Positions 41,145-50,757 are shown, numbered from the stretch's first letter. The stretch is DNA of 54,679 nucleotides from TMED69 sp036130055 (GCA_036130055.1 JAYYOR010000017.1:1-54679), one strand, 5' to 3'. Notes: a model not told the origin generated them from the letters alone. Numbers and translations: made by a program.

Positions 41145-43406
41145 CTATCTTATAGGAGTAATTTTGGTTGGAATAAATTTATGCTGAGGAGTGCCAGCAA
41201 AAAAATCACGATGCTTGGAATTTGTAAGTTCATTGAGGGCTATTCCCAGACGGCTTGTGAGACCATTTTCATCCTTATTGTCCATTCCCAAACCGTTGGG
41301 AAGAGATACATGACCAGATTGAATTTTATCGGTAATTTCGATAGGAATTATCGCTTCTCCTGATTCGGTTTTGATTATGACTTTAGAGCCATTTTCCAAT
41401 TCTAATTTTTTGGCATCTTCGTCATTCATTTTTAGCAAACCATATTTATCTTTTTTTCTCCAGTTTTTGTTTCTGATTACACAGTTTGCGGTGTAGGCCC
41501 TTCGCTCCCCGGCTGAAAGAATAAAATTATAGCCCTCTGGAAAATTTTGGTCAGGTCCTATTTTAAGCTTTGATAATGATTCCAAAAGCTCCGGGATGAG
41601 GAAATTTATTTTCTTAGAAGCTACACCGAGCCTCGCCCAGGAGGAGCTTGGCTCCTCTTTAGAAAATACAAGACCATGCGGGTTAGAAATAAACTCATAG
41701 AACAAATTTCCCCCAAGATCCTTTGGTTCACCACGGATTCCCGCTTTTTCGATGCTATCGAAAGATCGAGTTGCAACTTTGTGCGCCGTTTTCCACAGTG
41801 ACGCACTGTTAGCTAGTCCTTTTGGTAAAAATTGGCCTAATGTTCGATAAAGGACGACCGGCGCATATAAATTTATCTTTGGATTTTTGCGGGCCGCTTC
41901 TTCTAGAATTTGAGGGAAATGTTCTTTTCCCATTTTTTTTAGGCGTTCATTAATATGGCTTACTTCAATTGGAAGTTCATTGAGTTGCTCAACTATTCTG
42001 GCGTGAATCTCTCCTTCATCCAATACTTCTGAATTATTAGGCGGCTCAATTACGGGATGTCTTAAATGGAAATAATTATCAGGGAATTCAAAATTAAAAA
42101 ATGTTGCTTCCGCTTTCTCGTACTGGGTAGTTGTTGGTAAAACATAGTCGGCGTGTTTTGCAGTTTCAGTCATAGCGATATCAATTACTATGCTGCAATC
42201 CAACCGACCCATCGCTTTTAAAAATTTTTTAGTGTCAGCAGTCGAATGTGCCGGATTAGCTGATTCAACTATCATTGCGCGGTATCGTGCTGGGTGATCG
42301 GCAAGTATTTCTTCAGCAACAATGTTGCAGGGAACCATACCACTAATAATTGGTGCATTAAGCACAGGTGAGCGCTGGGCAATGGTAGGATTTCCACTCA
42401 GCATAGGTTTGATACAGTTTGCAATGTACTGAGTACCCTGTCTTCCAAAACTACCTGTTATCAACCATAAAATTCTATGTAAATAACTCACGATTGTGGA
42501 GTGTCTATTCATTTGCACACCCAAATCTTCATGCCACGCAATGGAATCAGCGCTAGCTAATCGTTTGGCTAATCCGGTCATAGTCTCTTGCTCGATCCCG
42601 CAAATTTTACATAACTCCGGAATCGAAAATTGTTTGAATTGGCACAATGTTTCCTCGGCATTAATCGTATATTTATTTATCCAATCCCATTTAATTAAGT
42701 TCTCTTCAATAAAAATGGCGATAAGTGCGGAAAGTGCCCAAGAATCGGTTCCAGGTTTGAGTTGTATGTGATAATCGGCAAGTTCAGCGGTTTCGCTTAT
42801 TCTCGGATCGAACACAACTAATGCCCTTCGCGGATCTTTTGAAATCTCTCTTAAAGTTTGTCGAGCTCGTTGTAGGCCATGAGAGTGCCAAGGATTTTTC
42901 CCTAAAAATACACCCACTTCACAATTGTCAAAATCGCCACGTTGCACGTAAGCTCCAAACATTTTGGCTGATACCCATCCTTCTCCAGTCTTTTCTTGGG
43001 CTAGGCTATTTGTCCTAAACTTTGCTCCAAGTGCTGCTAAGGTAGCTGATGCGTAATCACCAGGTAAATGATTGCCTTGTCCGCCGCCACCATAGTAAAA
43101 AATTGTATCTCCTCCATGATCTTGTTTTATTTGCGATAACTTTTGAGCAATCTCGGCAATAGCCTGTTCCCAGCTAATTTTTATGAATTCCCCACTTTCA
43201 ATTTTTTTTAACGGATGCAGTAATCGGTCACTGCTATTTTGATAATGATCAACTTGACTTGCTTTTTGACACAAATAACCCCTTGACGCTGGATGCTTAG
43301 AATCACCTCGAACTTTTTCGATCTTTTGGCCGTTTTGCGAGATTTTTACTTCAATGCCGCAATTGTTTTCACAAAGTACGCAGGCAGTTGGTTTCCAATT
43401 GGTCAT
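41145..43406 (-). CDS. Molybdopterin-dependent oxidoreductase with 4Fe-4S site
   Basis: This 753-residue protein belongs to the DMSO reductase superfamily. The N-terminal iron-sulfur motif has cysteines at 9, 12, 16 and 46. Cofactor-binding regions follow (YYGGGGQGNHLPGDYASAT, GKNPWHSHGLQRARQTLR, VVFDPR), and the C-terminal domain holds the molydopterin-binding GHVSLPNGLG. The usual active-site Cys, SeCys or Ser ligand is not evident (RTNSLAQEKTGEGWV at that place). No electron-transfer or membrane subunit and no formate genes are adjacent. The substrate is unknown; formate, sulfur or nitrogen oxides are all conceivable. AGAGGAG precedes the start. Confidence 0.85.
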   Translation of the reverse strand: MTNWKPTACVLCENNCGIEVKISQNGQKIEKVRGDSKHPASRGYLCQKASQVDHYQNSSDRLLHPLKKIESGEFIKISWEQAIAEIAQKLSQIKQDHGGDTIFYYGGGGQGNHLPGDYASATLAALGAKFRTNSLAQEKTGEGWVSAKMFGAYVQRGDFDNCEVGVFLGKNPWHSHGLQRARQTLREISKDPRRALVVFDPRISETAELADYHIQLKPGTDSWALSALIAIFIEENLIKWDWINKYTINAEETLCQFKQFSIPELCKICGIEQETMTGLAKRLASADSIAWHEDLGVQMNRHSTIVSYLHRILWLITGSFGRQGTQYIANCIKPMLSGNPTIAQRSPVLNAPIISGMVPCNIVAEEILADHPARYRAMIVESANPAHSTADTKKFLKAMGRLDCSIVIDIAMTETAKHADYVLPTTTQYEKAEATFFNFEFPDNYFHLRHPVIEPPNNSEVLDEGEIHARIVEQLNELPIEVSHINERLKKMGKEHFPQILEEAARKNPKINLYAPVVLYRTLGQFLPKGLANSASLWKTAHKVATRSFDSIEKAGIRGEPKDLGGNLFYEFISNPHGLVFSKEEPSSSWARLGVASKKINFLIPELLESLSKLKIGPDQNFPEGYNFILSAGERRAYTANCVIRNKNWRKKDKYGLLKMNDEDAKKLELENGSKVIIKTESGEAIIPIEITDKIQSGHVSLPNGLGMDNKDENGLTSRLGIALNELTNSKHRDFFAGTPQHKFIPTKITPIR

Positions 43407-43504
43407 AGTGCTCCTCTAGAATAAAGGTTAACAGTGTTCTAAATAAATGAAAAGCAAATACGAAAGGTCAAGACAAAGTTAGAGAAATCTGCGATTATTA
43501 AGTT

Positions 43505-43987
43505 ATGCGGAATTTTATTTTGACTGCTTTTTTTATGACTATTTGGGTACCTTTACCTGCTTCAGATCCATTATCGATTATGAAATATATCGAGCAAAAC
43601 GACATAACTCAACCTAAGCAAATGGCGTCAGTTTTTCAACGTTGCTCGGGCTACTTTGCAGCATCCTATAAATTTTTACCAGAGGACGACCCTAAATTAG
43701 GAAAAGTTAAACAGCAATCTATTCAGCTTGGTGAAACGGCTGCAGTACTAGCTCAATTTTTGCTGGAAAAAGAGTCTTCACTAAAAGTTGAAGATTTAAG
43801 AAACAAAAATATTGAAAGGATAAAATTCTTTAGTGATCATTATCTCAACTTGCTAAAATCGGCTGATTCAAGTTCGGGAAGTCCGCTTTCTGCAGAGACC
43901 AGTGAAACCCTTACTAGTTGTGTTCGTTTTGTTAGATATGGCTCGCAAAAGCTTCTTTCCAATGAAGCCGCTAGCGAAGGAGATTAA
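43505..43987 (+). CDS. Secreted hypothetical protein
   Basis: This 160-residue protein has a clear signal peptide (FILTAFFMTIWVPLPAS, cleavage near residue 20). The mature part is helical and contains a pair of cysteines (QRCSGYF and LTSCVRFV), which could form a disulfide. No family is recognised. It is divergent from the molybdopterin enzyme and precedes GFA and CIA30 family genes on the plus strand. Confidence 0.6.
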   Translation: MRNFILTAFFMTIWVPLPASDPLSIMKYIEQNDITQPKQMASVFQRCSGYFAASYKFLPEDDPKLGKVKQQSIQLGETAAVLAQFLLEKESSLKVEDLRNKNIERIKFFSDHYLNLLKSADSSSGSPLSAETSETLTSCVRFVRYGSQKLLSNEAASEGD

Positions 43988-44040
43988 CGTTTTTGACTAG
44001 TTATTTATTGCAAAAATTCCACACTGGGGCTGCTCGTTAA

Positions 44041-44634
44041 ATGGGGAGCTCAAGATATCCGTTTGGAACAAAAAGCACAGCAACAGCAGTTTGTAGATGT
44101 GGGCAAGTCGAGATTACTTTATCGACGCGAACGCCAGTTTTAGCGGGTTTCTGTCATTGTAAAGATTGCAGGCGTTCTCATGCGGCGCCAATTTATCATT
44201 TTGTGTATGGCGGCTCAGCCAATATCTGCGCAAAAACAGGGTGCTCAAAAGAAGGTACGTTTGAATTGATGATAAAGAAAGGCGTCAATCGTTTGGTAGA
44301 CGCCAAACGACACCCAGATGAAGGACAATTCTCTAGTTTTAAGAAGAATCCAATCGTGGGAGGAATAGGCAGATTATTTTGTAAGGATTGTGGAGTCATG
44401 ATGCTCAATGCTTTTTTTATGAGGCCTAATACTGAGATTAACCCTACTTCTGCGGCTATTGAAATGTATGGTCTCTTTACTGGTACCTTTACTGAGGAGA
44501 TGAGTGCTTTCATCGAGAGTTGGCAGCCACAGTTCCATATTTGGTGCTCTCAGGCGACTCTTCCGGTCTCGATTTTTGATGATGGAATTGATAAATGGGA
44601 AACATGGCCGGGAGGAAAAAAATGGACCGGTTAG
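44041..44634 (+). CDS. GFA family (glutathione-dependent formaldehyde-activating-like) protein
   Basis: This 197-residue protein has the GFA/CENP-V zinc-binding cysteine pattern: CRCGQ (about 17-21), FCHCKDCRRSH (about 37-47) and LFCKDCGVMM near 118. GFA proteins were first described as accelerating hemithioacetal formation from formaldehyde and glutathione. That activity is disputed, and most members are of unknown role. The annotation is therefore at family level. The gene lies 18 bp before the CIA30-type gene. Confidence 0.85.
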   Translation: MGSSRYPFGTKSTATAVCRCGQVEITLSTRTPVLAGFCHCKDCRRSHAAPIYHFVYGGSANICAKTGCSKEGTFELMIKKGVNRLVDAKRHPDEGQFSSFKKNPIVGGIGRLFCKDCGVMMLNAFFMRPNTEINPTSAAIEMYGLFTGTFTEEMSAFIESWQPQFHIWCSQATLPVSIFDDGIDKWETWPGGKKWTG

Positions 44635-44652
44635 GCAACAGAAGAGTTAATT

Positions 44653-45249
44653 GTGCCAAAATTTAAGCAAAGTTGTCTCGGTTATTTATTTGTTTTAGCA
44701 TTAATTATGAGTTTTATGTCTCTAGCTTCTCAATCTGAAGAAACCTTTGTTGATGTTTTTAATGAGACTTCTTCATGGCGTTTTATAGGTGACAGTGTAA
44801 TGGGGGGCGTGTCGACTGGCAGCATTTTTTTTGAAACAAATGAGCAGGGAGAGAGGACGGCATGTTTGAATGGCTCGGTTAGCACTGCTAATAACGGGGG
44901 CTTTATTCAGATGAGAAAAGAAATAAACAGATCAGACAGGGAAGAACTTAAAGACGTCTCAGCAGTTGTTATCGAGGCAAGAGGTAATGACGAAGAATAC
45001 TTTATTCATATTCGAACCAAGGGTATGTTGATGCCATGGACATATTATTATGTTTCTTTTGTTGCTACTTCAGAATTTCGTGAATTTGTATTCCCGCTTG
45101 ATCAATTTAAACGCTCTGGACGATTTCTAGGACGGAATTTCCCGAGAGGACACGAGCTTAAGTCGATTGGGTTGGTTGCTTTTGGAAAGGATTATGAAGC
45201 TCAACTTTGTTCAAAAAAAGTTAGTTTTTTAAAACCTACAGATAGCTGA
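44653..45249 (+). CDS. CIA30 family (complex I intermediate-associated 30-like) protein, secreted
   Basis: This 198-residue protein starts at a GTG and has a hydrophobic signal segment (YLFVLALIMSFMSLAS). The CIA30 pattern follows: SSWRFIGDSVMGGVSTGSI, NNGGFIQMRK, YFIHIRTKGMLMPWTYYYV and the FPRGHELKSIGLV end. In eukaryotes CIA30 assists complex I assembly; bacterial members are of unknown function. The signal peptide suggests a periplasmic carbohydrate-binding-like role here instead. It lies 33 bp upstream of the glucosylglycerate phosphatase gene. Confidence 0.8.
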   Translation: MPKFKQSCLGYLFVLALIMSFMSLASQSEETFVDVFNETSSWRFIGDSVMGGVSTGSIFFETNEQGERTACLNGSVSTANNGGFIQMRKEINRSDREELKDVSAVVIEARGNDEEYFIHIRTKGMLMPWTYYYVSFVATSEFREFVFPLDQFKRSGRFLGRNFPRGHELKSIGLVAFGKDYEAQLCSKKVSFLKPTDS

Positions 45250-45282
45250 TTTTGCTCTCAATGGACTACGGGTTATAGGTAT

Positions 45283-46089
45283 ATGTCAAAACTGATTTTG
45301 ATTTTTTCGGATCTTGACGGAACAATGTTGTCTCATCTGGATTACTCCTATGGCGAGTTAAAAACTATAATAAAAGAATTAGGAAAAGAAAAAGATCACT
45401 ATGTCATAATCCCATGCACCAGCAAAACTGAGATAGAAGTGCTTTCGTTTGGCAAGAATGTTGGATTAAGCGGGCCTTTTATCGTGGAAAATGGAGGTAA
45501 AATTATTACTGCTCAAGATGGGGTATTTTCTAACTTTCGTGATCATACTACCGTTTCTAGCTCGAAAATCCGGCACTTGATGGATAGCTTTCCTTTACAT
45601 GTGCGAGAAGCTATCAGATGTTTTCATGAACTGTCAGCTGAAGAAATCGGCATTCTTACTGGCCTTAATAAAGTTGATGCGAATAACGCTAAAATTCGCA
45701 ACCACAGTGTAGTTTTTGCATTGAAAGGAGGTAATGGTATTCTGACTGAGATAAAAAATATGTTGAAGAATACCAATTATAAACTTGAGGAGGGCGGTCG
45801 TTTTTTTCATATAATTGGAAAAAGAGATAAAGCGAAGGCCGCTCAAGAGTTAATTCAGTGGATTGTGCAGACCAAGCTATTTGCGAACATCGAGGTTTGG
45901 GCGTTAGGTGACGCGCCTAACGACACGGACCTTCTGAAGCTGGCAGATAAATCTGCTATTATAAAAAATGAGAAGATTTCTCAAGAAAACATAATTTCCC
46001 GTGTGCCTTCTGCTTATGTCTCTAATGACAGTGCTCCAAAGGGTTGGCAGGAATCATTAAAAATTTTAAAGAACTATAACCAGGCTTAA
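45283..46089 (+). CDS. Glucosyl/mannosyl-3-phosphoglycerate phosphatase (HAD family)
   Basis: This 268-residue phosphatase of the mannosyl-3-phosphoglycerate phosphatase type has the HAD motif I LIFSDLDGTML (residues 6-16), a Ser/Thr-type motif II (PCTSKT), and motif IV GDAPNDTDLL near 207. It would remove the phosphate from glucosyl-3-phosphoglycerate to give glucosylglycerate, a compatible solute. The partner gene gpgS begins 3 bp after its stop. Substrate choice between glucosyl and mannosyl forms is decided by the neighbouring GpgS-like synthase. Confidence 0.87.
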   Translation: MSKLILIFSDLDGTMLSHLDYSYGELKTIIKELGKEKDHYVIIPCTSKTEIEVLSFGKNVGLSGPFIVENGGKIITAQDGVFSNFRDHTTVSSSKIRHLMDSFPLHVREAIRCFHELSAEEIGILTGLNKVDANNAKIRNHSVVFALKGGNGILTEIKNMLKNTNYKLEEGGRFFHIIGKRDKAKAAQELIQWIVQTKLFANIEVWALGDAPNDTDLLKLADKSAIIKNEKISQENIISRVPSAYVSNDSAPKGWQESLKILKNYNQA

Positions 46090-46092
46090 AAA

Positions 46093-47304
46093 ATGAGTGA
46101 TTTTTTTCAAGGTGGTCCAATAGCGACCATGCATAACCTCAATCTTAAAAGTACAGACGAACTCGAGCGGGAGCTTGCTAATTTCGGACAACGTAGGCCA
46201 ATTGGTTTGGTTTTGCCCTCTTTATTTTCTGAGCTAGAGGGAGAGGCCTTGGCTAAAATTATATCTGAGTTAAAAAAAGTTCCTTACCTATCCCGAATAG
46301 TGATTGGTTTAGATAAAGCCGACAAGGCAGATTTTGAATTTGCAAAAAAATATTTCTCTAATCTCCCGCAAAAACATGCAATTCTTTGGCATGATGGGCC
46401 ACGACTGAAAGAATTAGCACAAATTTTAGATGACAGTGGCTTGGCACCTCCAGAGCCTGGCAAAGGGAGAAACGTTTGGTATTGTTTTGGATATTTACTA
46501 GGGACTCGCTCTATTGACACAGTCGGTCTACATGATTGCGATATCATAACCTATAGTAGGGATATGCTGGCACGACTTCTATATCCTGTCGCAAATCCTT
46601 TATTTCCCTACGTATTCTCAAAAGGGTTTTATCCGAGAGTGAACGGCGATAAATTTGGAGGAAGGGTGGCGCGATTGTTTGTATCCCCCTTGATTAATGC
46701 TTTACAAAAAATTTGTGGGCGTAGTGAATATCTTTCTTATATTGAAAGTTTTAGGTACCCATTAGCCGGTGAGTTTGCGATGAGAGTTCATTTATTGCCT
46801 GATTTAAGGATTCCTTCCGATTGGGGATTAGAAATAGGCGTTCTCTCAGAAGTGATGAGACATTATAATTATAGAGCGATTACGCAAGTTGAGATTGCAG
46901 ATATTTATGACCACAAACATCAAAAAGTATCTTTTGATGACCCTTCCACTGGTTTAAATCGCATGAGTACGGATATAGCTAAAGCAATTTTTCGAAAACT
47001 AGCCACAGAGGGTGAAGTTTTTAGTCTTGAAAAGTTCCGTACCATCAAGGCGACATTTTATCGAGAAGCCCTTGATAAAATTGAAAATTACTCTAATGAT
47101 GCCATCATGAATGGATTGAAAATTGATCGTCATGGTGAAGAGGAGGCGGTCGAGCTTTTTGCTTCTAATATTATGACGGCTGGAGAAACTTTTTTGAATA
47201 ATCCAATGGAAACTCCGGTTTTAAAAGCGTGGAGCAGAGTGCACGCAGCCTTGCCTGGTTTCATTGAAAAGTATGTTGAGGCGGTAAGGGAGGATAATGC
47301 TTAA
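46093..47304 (+). CDS. gpgS: Glucosyl-3-phosphoglycerate synthase (GT81-like)
   Basis: This 403-residue glycosyltransferase matches GpgS-type enzymes. The catalytic DxD lies within VGLHDCDIITYSR (about 147-160), preceded by GKGRNVWYCFGYLLGT. The C-terminal LPSDWGLE-like segment reads RIPSDWGLEIGVL. It transfers glucose from a nucleotide sugar to 3-phosphoglycerate. The gene follows the phosphatase gene by 3 bp, so precursor synthesis and dephosphorylation are coupled. Its stop overlaps the convergent GH13_18 gene by 4 bp. Mannosyl transfer is less likely on sequence type. Confidence 0.85.
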   Translation: MSDFFQGGPIATMHNLNLKSTDELERELANFGQRRPIGLVLPSLFSELEGEALAKIISELKKVPYLSRIVIGLDKADKADFEFAKKYFSNLPQKHAILWHDGPRLKELAQILDDSGLAPPEPGKGRNVWYCFGYLLGTRSIDTVGLHDCDIITYSRDMLARLLYPVANPLFPYVFSKGFYPRVNGDKFGGRVARLFVSPLINALQKICGRSEYLSYIESFRYPLAGEFAMRVHLLPDLRIPSDWGLEIGVLSEVMRHYNYRAITQVEIADIYDHKHQKVSFDDPSTGLNRMSTDIAKAIFRKLATEGEVFSLEKFRTIKATFYREALDKIENYSNDAIMNGLKIDRHGEEEAVELFASNIMTAGETFLNNPMETPVLKAWSRVHAALPGFIEKYVEAVREDNA

Positions 47305-49031
47305 TCAGTTTTAAGATTTGTGATCCAAACGGTCTGATAAGGACTCAAATAAATTGGTTTTCTCGTATTATTGATTCTTTTATTGCTTAATAGTTCGTAC
47401 CATTTGGCATTTTGAAAAAGGTTCAGCTCAACAAGTTCCAATTTTTTTCTTTTTCTCGTTAGGTTGGTGACTACAAAAAGCGATTGTTTGCGACACAAAC
47501 TTTGGCGCCAAAAGCCAAATAGTTCGTCATTAAGTTGTAGGGTAAATTGGGTTGCGTCAGGATGAAAAGCCTTTTGTAATTTTCTTATAGTGATTCTTCG
47601 TTTTAACTCGTTAAAAATATGATGTTCTTTTGAGCCGACGTCTTTTAAAGCATGTCTCAATTCCTCGAGCTTCCATTGGTGACGATTGATTGCACGGTTA
47701 TGGCCGGTTTGATTGAGCTTTTCGATGTCATTTTTTGAACCAAATAGACTTTGAACATAAAACGCAGGAATCCCTTCTATTGACATCATTATAGTTTGCG
47801 AAGCGATAAATCTATCAATCTGATAATCATCTACGCCATCGAAAGTCCCTTTTAAAATGTCGAAATATGTAATATTTAATTCATAAGGAACGTCTTTGTT
47901 GTTACGTTTTCTTTTTGTGACTTTGCCGCCAAATTTTTTTGCAGTCTCTACTATTTTATTTATGTCTTGTTCTGGTAGTAAGCCCTCCAGTGGCCTTAGT
48001 CCGATCCCATCGTGGGAAGCCGTAAAATTCAGAGATGTGCAATTTTCTAAGGTTGGTGGTTGTGTCATCATCCATTGTCTTAAAAACTCTGACTGACCGG
48101 TTAAAAGCGCATGCACTAATAGCGGAGGTAGGCTAAAGTTATAAATTATGTGGGCTTCATTACCATTTCCGAAGTATTGTAAATTTTCATGATTCGGGAC
48201 ATTGGTCTCTGTCAGAAGCAAGATCGGTTCTGGAGCGGTATCCGTAATTGCCCTAATTAATTTTACAAAATCATGGACTTCTGGAAGATTCAAGCAGCTT
48301 GTGCCTGATTTTTTCCAAATGAATCCGATTGCATCTAATCTGAATACTCTTATTCCCTGATCGTAATAAAATTTAAAAAGCTTTATAAATTCAATTAGCG
48401 TTGCAGGTTTACTAAAATCTAAGTCTATTTGATCGGGGCTGAAAGTGCACCAAACTAATTGTTTGCCATTTGCAGTTTTGGTCTCCGACAAGAGATCTGA
48501 ATTTCTGGGTCTTATGACTTTAGTTATATCCATATCAGGGGGACAGGTTTTAATAAAGTATTTCCCTGGTTCCTTTGATTTTTTAAATTGTTGAAACCAG
48601 TTATGCTGGCTAGAAATGTGATTAATAACCACATCGCCGACTATTTTAGAAGAATCGCTAATTTGGCGGATATCCTCCCAATCGCCGAGATCATTTCTTA
48701 CTTTTTCATAATCCATCACTGCGAATCCATCGTCAGAAGAAAAAGGAAAAAAAGGCAGAATGTGTACCAGGCTGAATATTCTATCAAGATCGACAGTTAA
48801 AAAACTATTTAGATTTTTTAGTGGCTTGCTCTGTCTATCCAAAAATGTGTCAGCATAGGTAATCAGCAGACAATCTTTTTCTGTCCAATAATTAAAAGAT
48901 TGTGGCAATGGTTTTCGTTTTTCATTGAATATAAAATGCGACGAAATCTCTTGAGCAAGTTCTGGTGAATTACTCAAAGGGTAAAGTTTCTCTATGTATC
49001 TATGAATTTTTTTCAAGTTAATTTGAACCAA
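47301..49031 (-). CDS. GH13_18 glycoside phosphorylase, probable glucosylglycerate phosphorylase
   Basis: This 576-residue alpha-amylase-family enzyme is of the GH13_18 type, with the typical HILPFFPFSSDDGFAVMDY and VGDVVINHISSQHNW segments. The nucleophile Asp lies in VFRLDAIGF (near 230), the acid/base Glu in LLLTETNVPNHEN (near 274), and the transition-state Asp in TASHDGIGL (near 343). The subfamily splits sucrose, glucosylglycerol or glucosylglycerate with phosphate. The neighbouring GpgS and phosphatase genes point to glucosylglycerate, released as glucose-1-phosphate and glycerate. Sucrose phosphorylase is the main alternative. Confidence 0.85.
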   Translation of the reverse strand: MVQINLKKIHRYIEKLYPLSNSPELAQEISSHFIFNEKRKPLPQSFNYWTEKDCLLITYADTFLDRQSKPLKNLNSFLTVDLDRIFSLVHILPFFPFSSDDGFAVMDYEKVRNDLGDWEDIRQISDSSKIVGDVVINHISSQHNWFQQFKKSKEPGKYFIKTCPPDMDITKVIRPRNSDLLSETKTANGKQLVWCTFSPDQIDLDFSKPATLIEFIKLFKFYYDQGIRVFRLDAIGFIWKKSGTSCLNLPEVHDFVKLIRAITDTAPEPILLLTETNVPNHENLQYFGNGNEAHIIYNFSLPPLLVHALLTGQSEFLRQWMMTQPPTLENCTSLNFTASHDGIGLRPLEGLLPEQDINKIVETAKKFGGKVTKRKRNNKDVPYELNITYFDILKGTFDGVDDYQIDRFIASQTIMMSIEGIPAFYVQSLFGSKNDIEKLNQTGHNRAINRHQWKLEELRHALKDVGSKEHHIFNELKRRITIRKLQKAFHPDATQFTLQLNDELFGFWRQSLCRKQSLFVVTNLTRKRKKLELVELNLFQNAKWYELLSNKRINNTRKPIYLSPYQTVWITNLKTD

Positions 49032-49219
49032 TAAAAAAAATAAGTATATTTTATTTTTTGAACCAAAGGTAACTACTTTTTGGCTTAAAGTTGCAGAGAA
49101 TTGGCGACCTAATCATTTTTCGGTGTATTGCCAAAGATTTGAAAAGTTAGTCTTAGGGTTCTTGAAACATTCAAGTTGATAGACTAAAGTGAATGTTATT
49201 AACCGAATTATCAGATCTT

Positions 49220-49885
49220 ATGATTGAACTTTACAGCGCCTCGACTCCTAATGGATTTAAAATATCAATCGCACTTGAAGAGATGGAGATTTCTTATAAA
49301 GTAATCACCGTCGATTTTGAGTCTGACGATCATCGTTCCCCTGCCTTTTTGGCTATTAATCCGAATGGTCGGATCCCTGCGATTGTCGATCGGACCAATA
49401 ATGATCTAGCGGTATTTGAGTCAGGAGCTATCTTAATTTATCTAGCCGAAAAATCGGGTAAGTTTTTACCAACTGTTGATGCTAGCACCGAGAGATCTAG
49501 AGTGCTCCAGTGGTTAATGTTTCAAATGGCAAATTTAGGCCCTATGATGGGCCAAGCAGCGACTTTTATTCGTTATTTTGACGAAAAAGTAACGGCCGCT
49601 ATAGATCGTTATCAAAATGAATCAAACCGAATATTTGGTGTGCTAGATGAGCATCTAAGTAGAAATAAATATTTAGCAGGAGCCTATTCCATCGCAGACA
49701 TGGCGACTTATCCTTGGTTATTCTTTGCAGAATGGTGCGGCGTTCCTTATGATGGGTATCAAAATTTAAATAAATACGTCGAACGAATAAAGAATAGGCC
49801 AGCGGTAGTGCGCGGTATGAATATTCCGAGCAACGTCAGTCCGGAGGACAGATTGCGAAGAGCGCGCTCAATAACAACTAAGTAA
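49220..49885 (+). CDS. Glutathione S-transferase, YfcG/YghU-like (Nu class)
   Basis: This 221-residue protein has a thioredoxin-fold N-terminus (MIELYSASTPNGFKISIALE) and the motif VFESGAILIYLAEKSGKFLP. The C-terminal FQMANLGPMMGQAATF matches E. coli YfcG (GGLGPMLGQ). Nu-class members have disulfide-bond reductase and peroxidase activity with glutathione. A longer frame starts at 49193 (nine more residues); I chose the ATG at 49220 because family members begin at MI(D/E)LY. The divergent gap to the GH13 gene is 188 bp. Confidence 0.88.
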   Translation: MIELYSASTPNGFKISIALEEMEISYKVITVDFESDDHRSPAFLAINPNGRIPAIVDRTNNDLAVFESGAILIYLAEKSGKFLPTVDASTERSRVLQWLMFQMANLGPMMGQAATFIRYFDEKVTAAIDRYQNESNRIFGVLDEHLSRNKYLAGAYSIADMATYPWLFFAEWCGVPYDGYQNLNKYVERIKNRPAVVRGMNIPSNVSPEDRLRRARSITTK

Positions 49886-49962
49886 ATTTTTCTATCAAGC
49901 TTAGATTTATCTAACTAGATAAGTTATTAATTAAAATAATAAATATTGTTTCGGAGAAGTAA

Positions 49963-50739
49963 ATGCCTTCTATTTATAAAGAAAAAATTTTGGATGTTAC
50001 TCATTACAATGACGGGCTTTTCAGTTTTAAAGCGACTAGAAACGAAGCTTTAAAATTCGAAAATGGTGAGTTTGTGATGATCGGTTTGGAGGTCGACGGA
50101 GTGCCGTTACTCAGAGCTTATAGTATAGTCAGCCCAAACTATGCCGAAGAGCTTGAGTTTTTAAGTATAATTGTTCCCGACGGTCCTCTAACGTCTCGAT
50201 TGAAAAACATTAAGGTAGGCGACGAGCTTTTGGTTAGCGCGAAACCTACGGGGACATTACTTCTGGACCATCTTTTACCTGGTAAAAACTTATATCTTTT
50301 GAGCACTGGCACGGGATTGGCACCGTTTATTTGCTTGATCCAGGATCCGGAAACATATGAACGTTTTGATAAAGTGATAATTACTCATGGTGTTAGACTT
50401 GTATCGGATTTGGCTTATCGGGATTTTATTACCAAAGAGTTGCCACAAAATGAGTTTTTTGGTGATGAGGTTCAGCAAAAATTGTTGTATTATCCTACCG
50501 TTACTAGAGAAGCATTTGAAATCACTGGGCGTTTGACTGACGCTATGATAAGCAAAAAACTTTTCGAAGATTTAAATATGCCAGAGCCGAACAAAACTGA
50601 TGATCGGTTTATGATTTGCGGTGGACCCGATATGTTGAAGCAAACTTGTGAAATACTTGACGGCTGGGGATTTGAACAGTCTGAGAAAAGGGGTTTTCAA
50701 GCTGATTATGTTATTGAAAGGGCATTCGTGGAACGTTAA
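49963..50739 (+). CDS. fpr: Ferredoxin--NADP(+) reductase
   Basis: This 258-residue FAD enzyme exchanges electrons between NADPH and ferredoxin or flavodoxin. The FAD-binding RAYSIVSPNY (51-60), the NADP-binding GTGLAPF and the C-terminal FMICGGPDML (bacterial Fpr/subclass I type) are all present. The C-terminal VIERAFVER is typical of the bacterial family. It may supply electrons to iron-sulfur or oxygenase enzymes. It lies 19 bp upstream of the M19 dipeptidase gene. Confidence 0.93.
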   Translation: MPSIYKEKILDVTHYNDGLFSFKATRNEALKFENGEFVMIGLEVDGVPLLRAYSIVSPNYAEELEFLSIIVPDGPLTSRLKNIKVGDELLVSAKPTGTLLLDHLLPGKNLYLLSTGTGLAPFICLIQDPETYERFDKVIITHGVRLVSDLAYRDFITKELPQNEFFGDEVQQKLLYYPTVTREAFEITGRLTDAMISKKLFEDLNMPEPNKTDDRFMICGGPDMLKQTCEILDGWGFEQSEKRGFQADYVIERAFVER

Positions 50740-50757
50740 ATTCAGAATTACATTTAT

